Shown: positions 37,530 to 48,006 of the stretch, piece after piece | Numbering within the stretch: position 1 is the stretch's first letter | Layout of the letters: each line of letters begins with the position of its first letter | Assembly (NCBI GenBank): GCA_007859835.1 | Contig: SJPJ01000001.1 | Location: 5,562,283 to 5,626,282 of the forward strand | Source of the DNA: Novipirellula herctigrandis | Lineage (GTDB): Bacteria; Planctomycetota; Planctomycetia; Pirellulales; Pirellulaceae | Length of the DNA: 64,000 bases | Reading direction: 5' to 3' | Translations under genes and position numbers: made by a program | The notes under the pieces: model-generated | What the model was told of the DNA's origin: nothing | The model's database searches: none | What the model saw: the letters and a program-made list of their open reading frames with translations, nothing else

Positions 37530-38435
37530 TCAGGCATTGGATTGCGTGCCGATTTTGGGGCCGACTTCGGGATGTTCGTGCTGAAGGCGACAAGCGGACT
37601 TTTTGCTTTCACATTGCTCGGATTCAAATTGCTCAAGCGACTTCTGTTCCTGATCCTTGTACAAACTATTTCGTTGGATCAAGATTTCAAAATCGACATC
37701 ATGAGCGTCGAACTCGGGGCCGTCGACGCAGGCAAACTTACTTTTGCCACCGACTTGGACACGGCACCCGCCGCACATTCCCGTTCCGTCGACCATGATC
37801 GGATTCAAGCTGACAATCGTTTTGATGCCTTTCTCGCGAGTCACGTCCGCGACGGCTCGCATCATTGGGATAGGGCCGATCGCCAAGACGCGTGCAATGG
37901 TTTCGCCGCGGTCAATGAGTTCTTGAAGCTTCTGGGTGACGAAACCTTGTTCGCCGTAGCTGCCATCATCGGTCATGATGCACAATTCATCACTGGTCGC
38001 TTGAAGTTCCTCTTCAAGAATCAGCAGTTCCTTGTTGCGAGCGCCCACGATACTGATCACGCGACTGCCAGCTTGTTTCATCGCCACGGCGGTTGGATAA
38101 GCGATCGCCGTTCCCACACCGCCACCGATCACGACGACGGTTCCGAAATTTCCGATCTCGGATTCTTCGCCGAGTGGCCCAACCACGTCCAAAATGGTGT
38201 CACCGGTATTAAGGGTGTTGAGCCATTTGGTTGTTTTCCCGACGCCTTGAACGATAATCGTGATGTTTCCTTGGTCGTCCGAGTCGGCGATGGTTAGTGG
38301 AATTCGTTCCCCGTGCTCGTCGATACGGATGATGACGAATTGGCCCGCTTTTCGTTTTCTGGCGACGCGGGGGGCATGAATTCGGAATAACTTGACATCC
38401 GGGGCAAGTAGCTTGGCTTCGACGATTGGGTACAT
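37530..38435 (-). CDS. NfnA/SudB-type FAD and [2Fe-2S] NAD oxidoreductase subunit
   Basis: 301-aa protein from the ATG at 38435 (MYPIVEAKLLAPDV), preceded by AGGAG; a TTG at 38477 is in frame. It has a ferredoxin-reductase-like FAD domain (AGQFVIIRIDEHGERIPLTI), an NAD-binding domain (VVVIGGGVGTAIAYPTAVA) and a C-terminal [2Fe-2S] site GTGMCGGCRVQVGGKSKFAC. The final ~45 residues form an extra low-complexity tail. Together with NfnB it would exchange electrons among NADH, NADPH and ferredoxin, which could feed the ferredoxin pool used by nitrogenase; that link is inference. Confidence 0.88.
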   Translation of the reverse strand: MYPIVEAKLLAPDVKLFRIHAPRVARKRKAGQFVIIRIDEHGERIPLTIADSDDQGNITIIVQGVGKTTKWLNTLNTGDTILDVVGPLGEESEIGNFGTVVVIGGGVGTAIAYPTAVAMKQAGSRVISIVGARNKELLILEEELQATSDELCIMTDDGSYGEQGFVTQKLQELIDRGETIARVLAIGPIPMMRAVADVTREKGIKTIVSLNPIMVDGTGMCGGCRVQVGGKSKFACVDGPEFDAHDVDFEILIQRNSLYKDQEQKSLEQFESEQCESKKSACRLQHEHPEVGPKIGTQSNA

Positions 38436-38569
38436 GGGCTCCTGCTGCCGCTCGGTAAGAGGTAAATTTACGCTCAATAATGATCAAGAAACTCGCCACA
38501 TTGACTAGCATCCGTCAGCCATCTCAGGATGTCAACCACGTAGAAAAGCACGTAGAAGCCGTCCATCGA

Positions 38570-41500
38570 ATGAGTTCGTCATCCACATCCAATTGCCGCG
38601 TCCGTTTGAGCATTCCGCCAAGTCTGCTCAGGCAATTGACTGCATTTCGCCGGCACGTGTGGCGGACGAAGATAGCCGAGGCGGGCTGTATGGCATTCGT
38701 GGTCTGTTTTGCCGTGTTTATGATTGTGTTCACTCTCGACCGATTTGGGGATACCCCTGCGACAATTCGTCTCGGGTTTTTCCTCGGCGCCGTCGTCATT
38801 TGCTTGATGGTCCTTTATCGGGGGCATCGTTGGGTTTGGGATCATCGGCGGCCCGACCAACTCGCCAAACTGGTACGACAACGGCGGCCAGGCTTGGGCG
38901 ACCAACTGCTCGGCGTTGTCGAGTTGGCTCAATCCGATTCCGAACAAACTCGATCGGGGGCTTTGTGTGCCGCTGCGATGCAGCAAGTCGCTCAGACGGC
39001 GTCACGTTTGGACTTGATCGATGCATCGCCACCCTCGCGAACACGGCCGTTAGGTGTTGCCTTATTGGCTGTCGTTGGCTTGGCGGTGATGACTTCCATC
39101 TTTGCTGGCGATGCGGCAAAGAACACGTGGGCCCGCCTTGCATTTCCATGGCGAGATACACCTCGGTTCACCTTTACAACGATTGAGCCAATTGCTTCCA
39201 CCTTGATTGTTCCGCATGGCGAATCGGTTCGTTGGTTGGTCTCGCTTGATGAAACGAGCCAGTGGAAGCCATCGACGGCGAGTCTTGCGGTTGGCGAGTT
39301 GCCCGGTGTCGCGGTCTCGCGCCAGGATCGGACGTACGCGTTCAACTTGCCATCGGTGACAGAGCCGACACAAACGCGATTGACGATCGGCGACTACCAC
39401 CAAATTTTTTCGATCAATCCCAAGCTGCGTCCCGCATTGGTTGCGATCGGTGCGCAAGTGGAATTTCCCGAGTACTTGCAACGTCCGCAGCCGACATCGC
39501 TTGAGGTGCGTGGCGGTATTGTGGCGGCTTTGAAGGGGAGTCGAGTCACCGTTCATGCGACCGCATCACAACCGCTTGCATCCGCGACCAGCGACGATGT
39601 TCCGCTCGAAATTGTTGGCGACACATTTACGATGCCGCCACTTGACGTCGATAGCCAAGAAATCGAACAGCGAATCGAGTGGCAAGATCATGATCGGGTA
39701 TGCGGGGCCGAGCCTTTTCGGCTGTCGATCAAGCCCTTGGTTGACCAGCCGCCGTCAATCGCGGCCGTCAATTGGCCAAAGAACTTGGTGTTACTGCATA
39801 GCGAACTCATTCGATTCGAGACGTTGGCGGTTGACGACTTTGGAATCAAGCGAATCGGCATCGAGTGGTGTGGGCTCGATGATCGCAACGGCAATACGGC
39901 TACGGGCGAGCGAACGATTGCACGCGGCGGCCCCGAAATGACATCGCTCGAATTGCCCGCGACGTTCTCTGCTGGTTCGCTCGGTATTGAGCCACAGCCG
40001 ATTGAGCTTCGGTTGTGGGCAGAAGACTATTTGCCGAATCGACAGCGAGCCTATTCGATGCCTCTACCTGTAACGCTGCTTAGCAACGCACAACATGCTC
40101 AGTGGATGACAAATCGATTGTCCCTTTGGCAGCAATCCGCTTTCGACATTCGGGACCGAGAGATGCGGTTGCACCAGCGGAACGAACAGTTGCGTCAGCA
40201 ACAACATGGGGCCAATAACGAAGCACTGCGAGATGAGCTTCGCCAGCAAGCGGCAGCGGAAACTGCAAATGCGAGGCGATTGTCCGAATTGACCAAAGCA
40301 GGGGAAACGCTCCTTCGCCAAGCGGCAAAGAACACCGATGTGGCAGCAGAACAGGTCGAAGAGGTTGCTGAAATGATCCAAGTCCTGCAAGACATCGCGA
40401 CCCATCGAATGCCCTCTGTCGCGGACTTACTCGAAAAAGCGTCTGCTATGACGCAATCCAAAAATCAATTGAGGCAGCAAGATGATTTGCCAATCGTTGG
40501 AGAGAACCGGATGAAGTCGCGTACGTCATCCACATCCTCGTCTACGGAAGGCCAAGAAGAAGGCCCAGAGGAAGGTGCCGAGGAAGAACAAGAATTCCCC
40601 AGTATTGTTGATCAGGAATCTTCCCAGCAAGCCGTTGGCGAATCGAAGGTCGAAGAAACCAGCGAGACTACGGATTCAGAAGCTCGATTGGATTTGGCCG
40701 CGACGACCATCGCCGGTTCCAAGGCGTCGCAGTCGAGCAACGAGACCCATTCCGAGTCCGAGGAGAGTACGCTTGACGAAGTGCTCGACGAAGTGCTCGA
40801 CGAGGCGATCGAAGAACAAGCCGAACTTTTGGCGGAGTTCAAGAGACTCGCGGACGAAATGCATCAGACACTTGTGAAGCTGGAAGGTAGTACGTTCGTA
40901 AAGCGTTTGAAAGCGGCTTCGCGAACGCAGGACCAAATCGCCGAGCGACTGGCCGCCCCGATCGAGCAGACGTTTGGTGAAACCCGTCTCCGTCCGTTGG
41001 ATCAAGAATTGTTCGGCCAGATTGCTCAGCTACAACAGACGAATTGCGAAGCGACGAAAAATACGGTTGATGACATGCATGCCTTTTATGATCGTAGACA
41101 GCTCGTGACGTACCGACTCGTCCTTGCCAAGATGGAACAAGAGACGCTTTTGCCATCGCTTGAGCAGCTTCGTCGCCGGATTCCGAATGAGCCCGGTTTG
41201 TCGATTGCGCAGGCGGAATACTGGTGTGATGCCCTCGACCAATGGGCGGATGCTTTGGTTGAGTCGCCCGATGGTGATTCGGATCCTGACGCGGAGAAGA
41301 CTGCGTCGCTTCCGGTTGCCGTCATTCTTGAAGTGCTTCGAATCTTGGAACAAGAAGTCAACTTGCGTGAACAAACAAGGGCGGCAGAGCAATACAAGGT
41401 AGTGGCGGCCGAGTCGGCGTACCAAGACGAAGCGACACGTTTAAGCCAGGTGCAACAAACGCTGCGAGGTCGCGTCGAGTCCGTGATTGCTGATTTGGAA

Positions 41501-41890
41501 GCGGTGCCCGAGGGAAACGTGGCCTTCGAAGACGAGATTAACTTGATGTTGATGGTCGCTCAAACGATGAACGAAGCGGCTAGTATCCTGGCGTCTCCCG
41601 ATACTGCTGGTGAAGCGATCGCGGCCGAGTCGGAAGCGATTGAGCTATTGCTGCGTTCAAAGCGGACGGATCCCAGCGGCGGCACCGATGCGGGGACGGA
41701 TCCGAGCGGGGGAGGGCAGGGCGATGCTGCCAATGCCGCGCTCGCCCTGATTGGTGCCGGATTAAATGCCAGCGAACAATTGCGTGAATCGGAGGCTGTC
41801 CAATCCACCGGTGTTACTGGTCAAACGTTTCCCGAAGAATTCCGAGCTGGCCTCGACGAGTACTTTCGTCAATTGGAGGAAAGCCGATGA
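38570..41890 (+). CDS. Giant membrane-anchored coiled-coil protein, DUF4175-like
   Basis: About 1106 aa from the ATG at 38570; the frame is open to 38480 but the added residues look unconserved. Two N-terminal helices (about 30-50 and 58-78) are followed by HRWVWDHRRPDQLAKLVRQRRPGLGDQLLGVVELAQ, a wording I associate with DUF4175-like planctomycete proteins. A third helix near 165-185 precedes a long extracytoplasmic part: beta domain, then Gln/Glu/Arg-rich coiled coil (about 520-660), an acidic linker with a duplicated LDEVLDEV (12-bp repeat near 40775), and more coiled coil. A Gly/Asp-rich stretch lies near the end. It is coupled to the next gene by ATGA. Function is unknown. Confidence 0.8.
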   Translation: MSSSSTSNCRVRLSIPPSLLRQLTAFRRHVWRTKIAEAGCMAFVVCFAVFMIVFTLDRFGDTPATIRLGFFLGAVVICLMVLYRGHRWVWDHRRPDQLAKLVRQRRPGLGDQLLGVVELAQSDSEQTRSGALCAAAMQQVAQTASRLDLIDASPPSRTRPLGVALLAVVGLAVMTSIFAGDAAKNTWARLAFPWRDTPRFTFTTIEPIASTLIVPHGESVRWLVSLDETSQWKPSTASLAVGELPGVAVSRQDRTYAFNLPSVTEPTQTRLTIGDYHQIFSINPKLRPALVAIGAQVEFPEYLQRPQPTSLEVRGGIVAALKGSRVTVHATASQPLASATSDDVPLEIVGDTFTMPPLDVDSQEIEQRIEWQDHDRVCGAEPFRLSIKPLVDQPPSIAAVNWPKNLVLLHSELIRFETLAVDDFGIKRIGIEWCGLDDRNGNTATGERTIARGGPEMTSLELPATFSAGSLGIEPQPIELRLWAEDYLPNRQRAYSMPLPVTLLSNAQHAQWMTNRLSLWQQSAFDIRDREMRLHQRNEQLRQQQHGANNEALRDELRQQAAAETANARRLSELTKAGETLLRQAAKNTDVAAEQVEEVAEMIQVLQDIATHRMPSVADLLEKASAMTQSKNQLRQQDDLPIVGENRMKSRTSSTSSSTEGQEEGPEEGAEEEQEFPSIVDQESSQQAVGESKVEETSETTDSEARLDLAATTIAGSKASQSSNETHSESEESTLDEVLDEVLDEAIEEQAELLAEFKRLADEMHQTLVKLEGSTFVKRLKAASRTQDQIAERLAAPIEQTFGETRLRPLDQELFGQIAQLQQTNCEATKNTVDDMHAFYDRRQLVTYRLVLAKMEQETLLPSLEQLRRRIPNEPGLSIAQAEYWCDALDQWADALVESPDGDSDPDAEKTASLPVAVILEVLRILEQEVNLREQTRAAEQYKVVAAESAYQDEATRLSQVQQTLRGRVESVIADLEAVPEGNVAFEDEINLMLMVAQTMNEAASILASPDTAGEAIAAESEAIELLLRSKRTDPSGGTDAGTDPSGGGQGDAANAALALIGAGLNASEQLRESEAVQSTGVTGQTFPEEFRAGLDEYFRQLEESR

Positions 41891-42927
41891 GCCGGATTTT
41901 TGTAGCGGCGACATTGTTGTGCATCGCGATCGTTGTTGTTCTCAAGCCAACTGCCGGTATGGCGCAAGACTTCGATGGCAATGTGGTTTCACGCGAGGTG
42001 CGCGAAATGATGGATCGCGGCTTGTCTTTCCTCGTCGAGGCACAATCGGATAGCGGTCATTGGAATGATATGGGAGAAGCGGGGGCCGGAACGACGGCAC
42101 TCGGTTTGTTGTCGCTGCTCGCTTCAGGCGAAAATCCCAATTTTGGAAAATATCAAATGGCCGCTCGAAAAGCGATTCGACATATGATCTCGACTCAGGA
42201 TGCGGAAAGCGGTTTTATGGGGCCGAGCATGTATCACCATGGGTTTGCTCTGCTTGCGTTGGCCGAAGCATATGGGCAAGTCGACGAAGACCGTTTATGG
42301 AACGGAAGTGAAGCTGTGAACCGGCGTGGTATTGGAACCGCGCTGGAGCTTGGGGTTCGCTGTGCAATCACGTCGCAGAAGAGCAACCCGCGTGGCGGAT
42401 GGCGATACTCGCCAGGGGCAATAGATGCAGACACATCCGTGAGTGGTGCTGTGATGATGGGGTTATTGGCCGCCCGAAACGCGGGAATCGAAGTGCCCGA
42501 TGAGGTAATCGATCGCGTGTTAGACTATTTTGTCAGCATGACATCGGATGACGGCGTGGTCGCGTACGCGGGCGGGTTGGATGGTTTTGGCGAATCAATC
42601 GCGCGATCTTCGATCACTTGCCTTGTGTTGGCGATTGCTCGACGCAAAGACCTGCCCCAGTATAAGGCGACGGAAACCTATCTTCGAAACCATCTGAATC
42701 AACGGTCGGCTTGGACGGAATATGCTCGATACTATCAAGCACAGGCATTGTTTCAAGCCGACATTGAAGCGTGGAAAAAGTGGAACGAAGGTTTGGTGCG
42801 TACGCTAAAGTCCCGACAAAATGCTGACGGCAGTTTTCGAGGCAACATGGGTGCGGCGAACAATACGTCCTTGTCGTTATTGGCATTGGCACTGAATTAT
42901 CGGTTGTTGCCGATCTATGAAAGGTAA
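41887..42927 (+). CDS. Secreted prenyltransferase/squalene-oxidase-repeat protein
   Basis: 346-aa protein with a signal peptide (MSRIFVAATLLCIAIVVVL, cleaved near AQD). The mature part is an alpha/alpha barrel with repeats of the type GLSFLVEAQSDSGHW, AIRHMISTQDAESGFMG and SRQNADGSFRGN, as in the squalene cyclase fold. It lacks the DXDD of cyclases and the zinc site of prenyltransferases, so it is probably a binding or scaffolding barrel. Such genes often follow DUF4175-like genes in planctomycetes. It starts in the stop of that gene (ATGA). Confidence 0.85.
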   Translation: MSRIFVAATLLCIAIVVVLKPTAGMAQDFDGNVVSREVREMMDRGLSFLVEAQSDSGHWNDMGEAGAGTTALGLLSLLASGENPNFGKYQMAARKAIRHMISTQDAESGFMGPSMYHHGFALLALAEAYGQVDEDRLWNGSEAVNRRGIGTALELGVRCAITSQKSNPRGGWRYSPGAIDADTSVSGAVMMGLLAARNAGIEVPDEVIDRVLDYFVSMTSDDGVVAYAGGLDGFGESIARSSITCLVLAIARRKDLPQYKATETYLRNHLNQRSAWTEYARYYQAQALFQADIEAWKKWNEGLVRTLKSRQNADGSFRGNMGAANNTSLSLLALALNYRLLPIYER

Positions 42928-43768
42928 TTGCGTGCAAATTCAAAAAGGATCGATGCTTGTTTTCTGCATTCTTGTAGGTTTTTTCGGGTTTTCGTGGTGC
43001 GGACGACTCGACGCCAAGACGCCCCAATTGCGATTGACGATGCTTGATGCGACGGAATTCACCGGCCATATCGAACCATCCACCGCGCATGGTCTCATTC
43101 GATTTCGTTCCGCATCGTCGGAAGAATCCAAGCCGTACACTATGGCGAGTGTTCGTGGTATTGAATCGCTTGACTATCTCAACCGGATTATTCGAGCAAG
43201 AGTGGAATACGAGACGCCACCAAATTGCATACGGCTGATCGACGGTGATAGCCTCGAAGCCGACGTTAGGAACATCACTCTCGACGGAGTTGAATTTGAA
43301 TCACCTCAAACAGATATGAATTTCCTTGCTGCGGCGGAAGTCGCTGGTGTCACGCTTCAAAGACCGACGCGTTCGCTGGCATTGACGCGAAACGAACGGC
43401 GACGATTACGAAACATTCCCAATTCGATGGCGGAAACTCCGCCGACACATTTGTTCTATTCGGTTGCCGGTGATGTGTTGCGAGGCCGATTGGTGCAACT
43501 CGATGCGGATTCCCTTACCGTCGACATTCGATCGCGGCGGCAAGAGATTTCGCGAGAACGGATCGCAACGATCGAGCCACTTAGAGAGTCGCCTGCGAAA
43601 GACGTATCCAGTGGAAGCCACATTCTCGTTACTTATTCACGCGGATGTCGGCTCTCGTTCTCGTCCATCGAAGTCAGCGATGACGCCATCATTGGCGATC
43701 ATTCAACGTTTGGGAAGTGTGAAATCCAAATCGCCGATCTCGATTCAATTTTGCTGAATCAAAAGTGA
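42917..43768 (+). CDS. Hypothetical secreted beta-rich protein
   Basis: 283-aa protein, starting 11 nt before the stop of the preceding gene. An N-terminal hydrophobic stretch (about 12-28) looks like a signal. The mature sequence contains two similar beta segments, LTMLDATEFTGHIEPSTAH and HLFYSVAGDVLRGRLVQLDADSL, the small-barrel style in which planctomycete proteins test 'L.G..V.G.L..' patterns. No enzyme motif is seen. It is the third gene of the DUF4175-like operon and convergent with the aldehyde dehydrogenase. Confidence 0.7.
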   Translation: MKGNCVQIQKGSMLVFCILVGFFGFSWCGRLDAKTPQLRLTMLDATEFTGHIEPSTAHGLIRFRSASSEESKPYTMASVRGIESLDYLNRIIRARVEYETPPNCIRLIDGDSLEADVRNITLDGVEFESPQTDMNFLAAAEVAGVTLQRPTRSLALTRNERRRLRNIPNSMAETPPTHLFYSVAGDVLRGRLVQLDADSLTVDIRSRRQEISRERIATIEPLRESPAKDVSSGSHILVTYSRGCRLSFSSIEVSDDAIIGDHSTFGKCEIQIADLDSILLNQK

Positions 43769-43772
43769 TTCG

Positions 43773-45236
43773 TTATCGCTCGGGATTGTAGCTCAAGTAG
43801 ATCGTCTTTTTCTGCAAGTATCCTTCGATGCCGTAGATTCCATCCTCACCACCCACGCCGCTGAGTTTGTGGCCGCTGTGGTAACCCTGGATATAGCCGC
43901 AAATGCCTTTGTTGACAAAAATCGTGCCGACTTGCATGTTTGCGACAGCATGCATGATGCGGTTGTAATTTTGCGTAAACAGGTAGGCTGACAATCCTTC
44001 GCGACGTGAATTGGTCATCGCCAACGCTTGCTCATATCCGTCTACTTTGATGATCGGCATTACCGGCCCAAAGATTTCTTCTTGCGACGCTGCCATCTCT
44101 TCGGTCACATTCAATAGCACCGTCGGCTGATACCAATTGCCTCTTTCATAGCTAGCTCCGTCCGGGCGTTTGCCGCCCAGTGCTAATTCGGCACCTTCGG
44201 CAACGGTCGTGTTCACGATTTCATCGACACGTTGCAAGCCGACCGCGGTCGTGTAAGGTCCCATGTTGATACCGGTCATTGGGTCGCCGACGGTGATTTG
44301 TTTCACGCGGCGAAGGACTTTCTCTGCGAACTCGTCCGCGATTTTTCTATCGACAAACACCATTTCGTTGCAGATACAAACTTGGCCACAATTTGCGTAT
44401 CTGGCGACCACTGCTGCTTCGACTGCTTGGTCGATATCCGCATCATCAAGCACGATGAAGGGGGCTTTTCCGCCGAGTTCTAGAGCAAGTGCAGTGATGT
44501 TTGGTGCGGCGGCTTCGTAGATGGCTTGGCCCGCTCGCGTGCTGCCGGTGACCGAAATGAGTTTTGTGATGGGGCTTTGCACCAAGGTCGCCCCGACATC
44601 TTGGGCCGTTCCGCTTACCATGTTGATTACGCCCGGGGGCAACCCCGCCTCGTCGACTAATCGGCAAAACTCGGACGCAGTCACGGGTGTCGCATCGTGC
44701 GGTTTGAGTACCATGGTGTTGCCAGTGACCAAGGCAGGTCCAACTTTGCGACCGATTAACGCCAGCGGGTAGTTGAATGCACAGAGGCCGACGGTGACGC
44801 CGAAGGGGACTTTTTGAATCCAAAGCTGTTCATTTGGCGCGTCGGACGGAAAAATACTGCCTTCTAGACGCCGAGCCGCTTCGGCCGAATATTGTAGATA
44901 ACGGATCGTGTCGGCCACTTCGCCATTTGCTTCTGCGAGCGTCTTTCCCTGTTCCAATACGAGCAGCTTTGCAAAGTGATCCTGTTCCGCTCGTAGTCGC
45001 TCGATGATCGCGTATATGTACGTCGCTCGTTCAATCGCCGGTAGCGACTGCCATCCCAATTGGGCCTGCTCGGACGACGCTAGCGCTTGTTCGGCTTGTG
45101 CTTGGCTACAAGAGGGAACCGTCGCAAAGAGTGCGTCGTTGGCCGGATTGCGAACTTCGATTCTCTTGTCCGAGTCAACCCATTGGCCGTCGATGTAGCA
45201 GCGGTAATTCGGGATCGGGGAATCGGTTCCGTTCAT
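43773..45236 (-). CDS. NAD(P)-dependent aldehyde dehydrogenase, AldA-like
   Basis: 487-aa ALDH superfamily enzyme. It has the cofactor motif [20 protein letters not shown], the Rossmann [10 protein letters not shown], the general base Glu in [10 protein letters not shown], and the nucleophile Cys in [10 protein letters not shown]. The C-terminal [18 protein letters not shown] resembles E. coli lactaldehyde/glycolaldehyde dehydrogenase AldA, so a role in deoxy-sugar (fucose, rhamnose) breakdown is possible. Succinate-semialdehyde dehydrogenase is an alternative. It is 45 bp upstream of the enoyl-CoA hydratase gene on the same strand? No: the hydratase lies upstream in transcription, so the two could be co-transcribed. 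Confidence 0.9.
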   Translation of the reverse strand: MNGTDSPIPNYRCYIDGQWVDSDKRIEVRNPANDALFATVPSCSQAQAEQALASSEQAQLGWQSLPAIERATYIYAIIERLRAEQDHFAKLLVLEQGKTLAEANGEVADTIRYLQYSAEAARRLEGSIFPSDAPNEQLWIQKVPFGVTVGLCAFNYPLALIGRKVGPALVTGNTMVLKPHDATPVTASEFCRLVDEAGLPPGVINMVSGTAQDVGATLVQSPITKLISVTGSTRAGQAIYEAAAPNITALALELGGKAPFIVLDDADIDQAVEAAVVARYANCGQVCICNEMVFVDRKIADEFAEKVLRRVKQITVGDPMTGINMGPYTTAVGLQRVDEIVNTTVAEGAELALGGKRPDGASYERGNWYQPTVLLNVTEEMAASQEEIFGPVMPIIKVDGYEQALAMTNSRREGLSAYLFTQNYNRIMHAVANMQVGTIFVNKGICGYIQGYHSGHKLSGVGGEDGIYGIEGYLQKKTIYLSYNPER

Positions 45237-45280
45237 TGGGTAGCCTTTGTTGAGAGTGCGTGATTCAAAAAAAGGGAATT

Positions 45281-46066
45281 CTAACGGCCGCGATACCTGG
45301 GTTCGCGTTTTTCCTTAAATGCCAAGAAGCCTTCGGCGGCATCTTCCGAATTATATAACGGTTCAACTAACGAGTCTTCCAAGGCCAATGCATCCTGTAG
45401 GGACAAGTGACGACCGTCAAATACGGACCGTTTGATTGCCGCGATCGCCAACGACGCACCTTGAGCAAGCGTGCGCGCGTACGATTCGGCCTCTTCGTCA
45501 ATCATTTCGCAAGAGCATAATTCATTGACGAGGCCGATTCGGTAAGCCTCTTCGGGGCCAATGTTGTCGCCCGTCACAAGCAATCGTAATGCGCGGCTGG
45601 CACCGATCAGTCGAGGTAAACGTACCGAACCACCATTGCCAGGCATCAACCCCAGTTTGACTTCCGGCAATCCAAAAACGTATTTTCCCTCGGCCGCGAA
45701 CCTGAGGTCGCAGGCCATCACCATTTCAAGTCCGCCACCGAGCGTATGCCCGCCGATCACTGCGATGAAAATTTTGGAACTTGCTTCGATTTTGGCTAAG
45801 GCAGAACGCGCTGCGTCAATCATTTCTTTGTTTGCCGAGGTGTCGTTGGCCAGAAACGCTTTTACGTCCGCACCGACACAAAAGCATCGGGCCGACGCGC
45901 TCTTGAGCAGCACAACTTTGATCTCGGTATCATCGTTTGCTGAATCGATCGCATCATTGAATTGGCGCATGAAGTGAATGTCGTAGCAATTGATGTCGGA
46001 ATAGTCCAACATGATTGTTCCAACGGCATTCTTCTTCGACAGTATGATTCTACGATGAGACGTCAC
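45281..46066 (-). CDS. Enoyl-CoA hydratase/isomerase family protein
   Basis: About 261 aa from a GTG at 46066 ([13 protein letters not shown]); the open frame begins at a TTG at 46144 inside queC, which is unlikely. The crotonase fold is seen in [14 protein letters not shown] (first oxyanion strand), [24 protein letters not shown] (second oxyanion site with one catalytic Glu) and [23 protein letters not shown]. The second Glu position of classical hydratases is Gly here (PGNGG), which occurs in isomerases and decarboxylases, so the reaction is uncertain. The start of the gene is close behind queC on the same strand. Confidence 0.82.
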   Translation of the reverse strand: MTSHRRIILSKKNAVGTIMLDYSDINCYDIHFMRQFNDAIDSANDDTEIKVVLLKSASARCFCVGADVKAFLANDTSANKEMIDAARSALAKIEASSKIFIAVIGGHTLGGGLEMVMACDLRFAAEGKYVFGLPEVKLGLMPGNGGSVRLPRLIGASRALRLLVTGDNIGPEEAYRIGLVNELCSCEMIDEEAESYARTLAQGASLAIAAIKRSVFDGRHLSLQDALALEDSLVEPLYNSEDAAEGFLAFKEKREPRYRGR

Positions 46067-46103
46067 GGTGAGTGTTCCGTTCGAATTGGCTTTGGCTTGG
46101 TTT

Positions 46104-46802
46104 TTATCCACACATCGACGGATCAGGCATGCCGTTTTGGGCAAACCCTTTTTGCCTCAATAGGCACGCGTCGCAGTGGCCACATGGCTTGCCATTTTTA
46201 CCGGGATCATAGCAAGATAGCGTTTGCGAATAGTCGACCCCCAGGGACAGCCCCTGGGCGATGATTTGTGCTTTCGTCAAGTCGATTAGCGGCGTATGGA
46301 CCGTTAATCGTTTTCCTTCGACGCCTGCTTTCGTGGCGAGGTTTGCCATGGTCTCGAACGCTGCGATAAATTCAGGGCGGCAATCGGGATAGCCGCTATA
46401 GTCGAGCGAGTTGACGCCGATGAAGATGTCCGTTGCGCCGATGGTTTCGGAAAACGCTAACGCAAGCGATAGAAATACTGTGTTACGAGCCGGGACGTAA
46501 GTCACAGGAATCGAATCCCCAAGCTCGTCAACGGATTCACTTTTAGGGACGTCGATCGCCGAGTCGGTTAATGCCGAGCCACCGAATTGAGCCAAGTTGA
46601 TATCGACGATTCGGTGTGATGCTGCGCCGAGCGATTCGGCAACCGCGACGGCGCGGTCAAGTTCGTAGGTGTGCCGTTGCCCATAGCGGAAACTGATCGC
46701 ATGTGGCACAAAGCCTTCCGCCAAGGCAATCGCAAGGCACGTCGCGCTGTCGAGTCCACCCGACAGCAGAACGACGGCGGGGAGCTGTTTTGAGCTAGTC
46801 AC
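46104..46802 (-). CDS. queC: 7-cyano-7-deazaguanine synthase QueC
   Basis: 232-aa ATP-dependent enzyme making preQ0 in queuosine biosynthesis. The PP-loop is [15 protein letters not shown] (residues 10-24). Later motifs are [24 protein letters not shown] and the zinc site with C-X7-CGHCDAC near the end ([22 protein letters not shown]). I chose the GTG at 46802, which gives normal QueC length; the frame is open to 46919. The start overlaps the preceding HD gene by 8 nt. Confidence 0.95.
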   Translation of the reverse strand: MTSSKQLPAVVLLSGGLDSATCLAIALAEGFVPHAISFRYGQRHTYELDRAVAVAESLGAASHRIVDINLAQFGGSALTDSAIDVPKSESVDELGDSIPVTYVPARNTVFLSLALAFSETIGATDIFIGVNSLDYSGYPDCRPEFIAAFETMANLATKAGVEGKRLTVHTPLIDLTKAQIIAQGLSLGVDYSQTLSCYDPGKNGKPCGHCDACLLRQKGFAQNGMPDPSMCG

Positions 46803-47757
46803 GTTTCTTCCAAAGTTTGCGGCCAATCGAAGGATGGAAGTTAGTCCAATTTCCGTCTGCGGCGATGTCCGATGCGATAACACTGCTATAGCAATCGATT
46901 TTGGCATCAAGGTTGTCAAGGTGATGCAGCGTCAACGCTTCGAGCGTTACCGGCAACTTTGGACTACCAAATTCGAATTGCCCATGATGGGCGACGACAA
47001 GGTGTTCCAGTTGCAAACGTAGTTCCGCGGGAAATGATTCGCCTGATGATTCCACTTCACGAATTTTGTCATCGAGCATTTGCACGCCGATGACGATGTG
47101 GCCGACCAATTGGCCACGGTCGGTATAAGTTGCCTCGCCTTCGCTTGAAAGTTCTTCAAGTTTGCCGAGATCGTGAAGAAATGCGCCGAAAGTGAGCAAT
47201 TCCGTATCGAGTTGTGGGTACCGTGGGCCCACCAATTGGGTCAGCTCCATCAGGTCGATTGTGTGACGCAGTAGACCACCTGGGTAAGCGTGGTGGTTTG
47301 AGACGGCAGCGGCACCGAGTTCCAAACGGGACATGAACTGTGTGTCGCTAAGAAACGCTTGTCCAAGTCGGTTCAGATGGACGTCGTGGAGCCCTTCAAG
47401 AATCTCGGCTAGCCGCTCGCGTAGCCGCTGAGATTCGTTGGCGTCGAATCGTTCGAAATCGGCAAGGTCGACTTCCGAGGGATCCATTCGCTGGACTTCG
47501 GTGACGATTATTTGCAGTGCACCATTGTGGACCTGAGTCCGCCCAATGCAGTGAACGAAGTCGCCACGGTCAAAGGAGTCGAAAATCCGCTCGTCCGCAT
47601 TCCAATGCATGCCCGACAGGGTCCCCGATCGATCCGATAGCTTTAAAATAATATACTTGCCGCCTTGGCGATTGACGCGAAGTTGTTTGTCGACCGCACG
47701 AAAGGCCTGTTCCACTTGTTGGCCATCGGTCAATTCTATAATGGGTATGCGAATCAC
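46795..47757 (-). CDS. OB-fold plus HD-domain 3'-5' exoribonuclease, YhaM-like
   Basis: About 320 aa from the GTG at 47757. An N-terminal OB-fold (about 15-95: [19 protein letters not shown] and [19 protein letters not shown]) is followed by an HD domain: [18 protein letters not shown] (first His), [11 protein letters not shown] (HD pair), HIVIGVQML and [15 protein letters not shown]. This order is that of YhaM/CBF1 metal-dependent 3'-5' exonucleases acting on RNA and single-stranded DNA. It overlaps queC by 8 nt, so the two are probably an operon. Confidence 0.88.
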   Translation of the reverse strand: MIRIPIIELTDGQQVEQAFRAVDKQLRVNRQGGKYIILKLSDRSGTLSGMHWNADERIFDSFDRGDFVHCIGRTQVHNGALQIIVTEVQRMDPSEVDLADFERFDANESQRLRERLAEILEGLHDVHLNRLGQAFLSDTQFMSRLELGAAAVSNHHAYPGGLLRHTIDLMELTQLVGPRYPQLDTELLTFGAFLHDLGKLEELSSEGEATYTDRGQLVGHIVIGVQMLDDKIREVESSGESFPAELRLQLEHLVVAHHGQFEFGSPKLPVTLEALTLHHLDNLDAKIDCYSSVIASDIAADGNWTNFHPSIGRKLWKKRD

Positions 47758-48006
47758 GAGTGCTGCACTTGTGGTTAGAGATAGAGGTAGAGATGGAGAC
47801 GCCGGAGACAAGAAGTGTTTTGGGTCTAATTAGGATGGCGTTTTCGACGGTCCTTTGGCAAGGCGGTGACGTTCAGATTGGGCCCAAATGGCGGAAAACG
47901 TCAAAAAAACAACCCCGTCGACAACGATGTGGTATTTTGACCGGAATCAAATAAGGTGGTTTGCCACCGTTCACCTTTTCGATAAGTTCAGGTTAAACTA
48001 GGTCGC

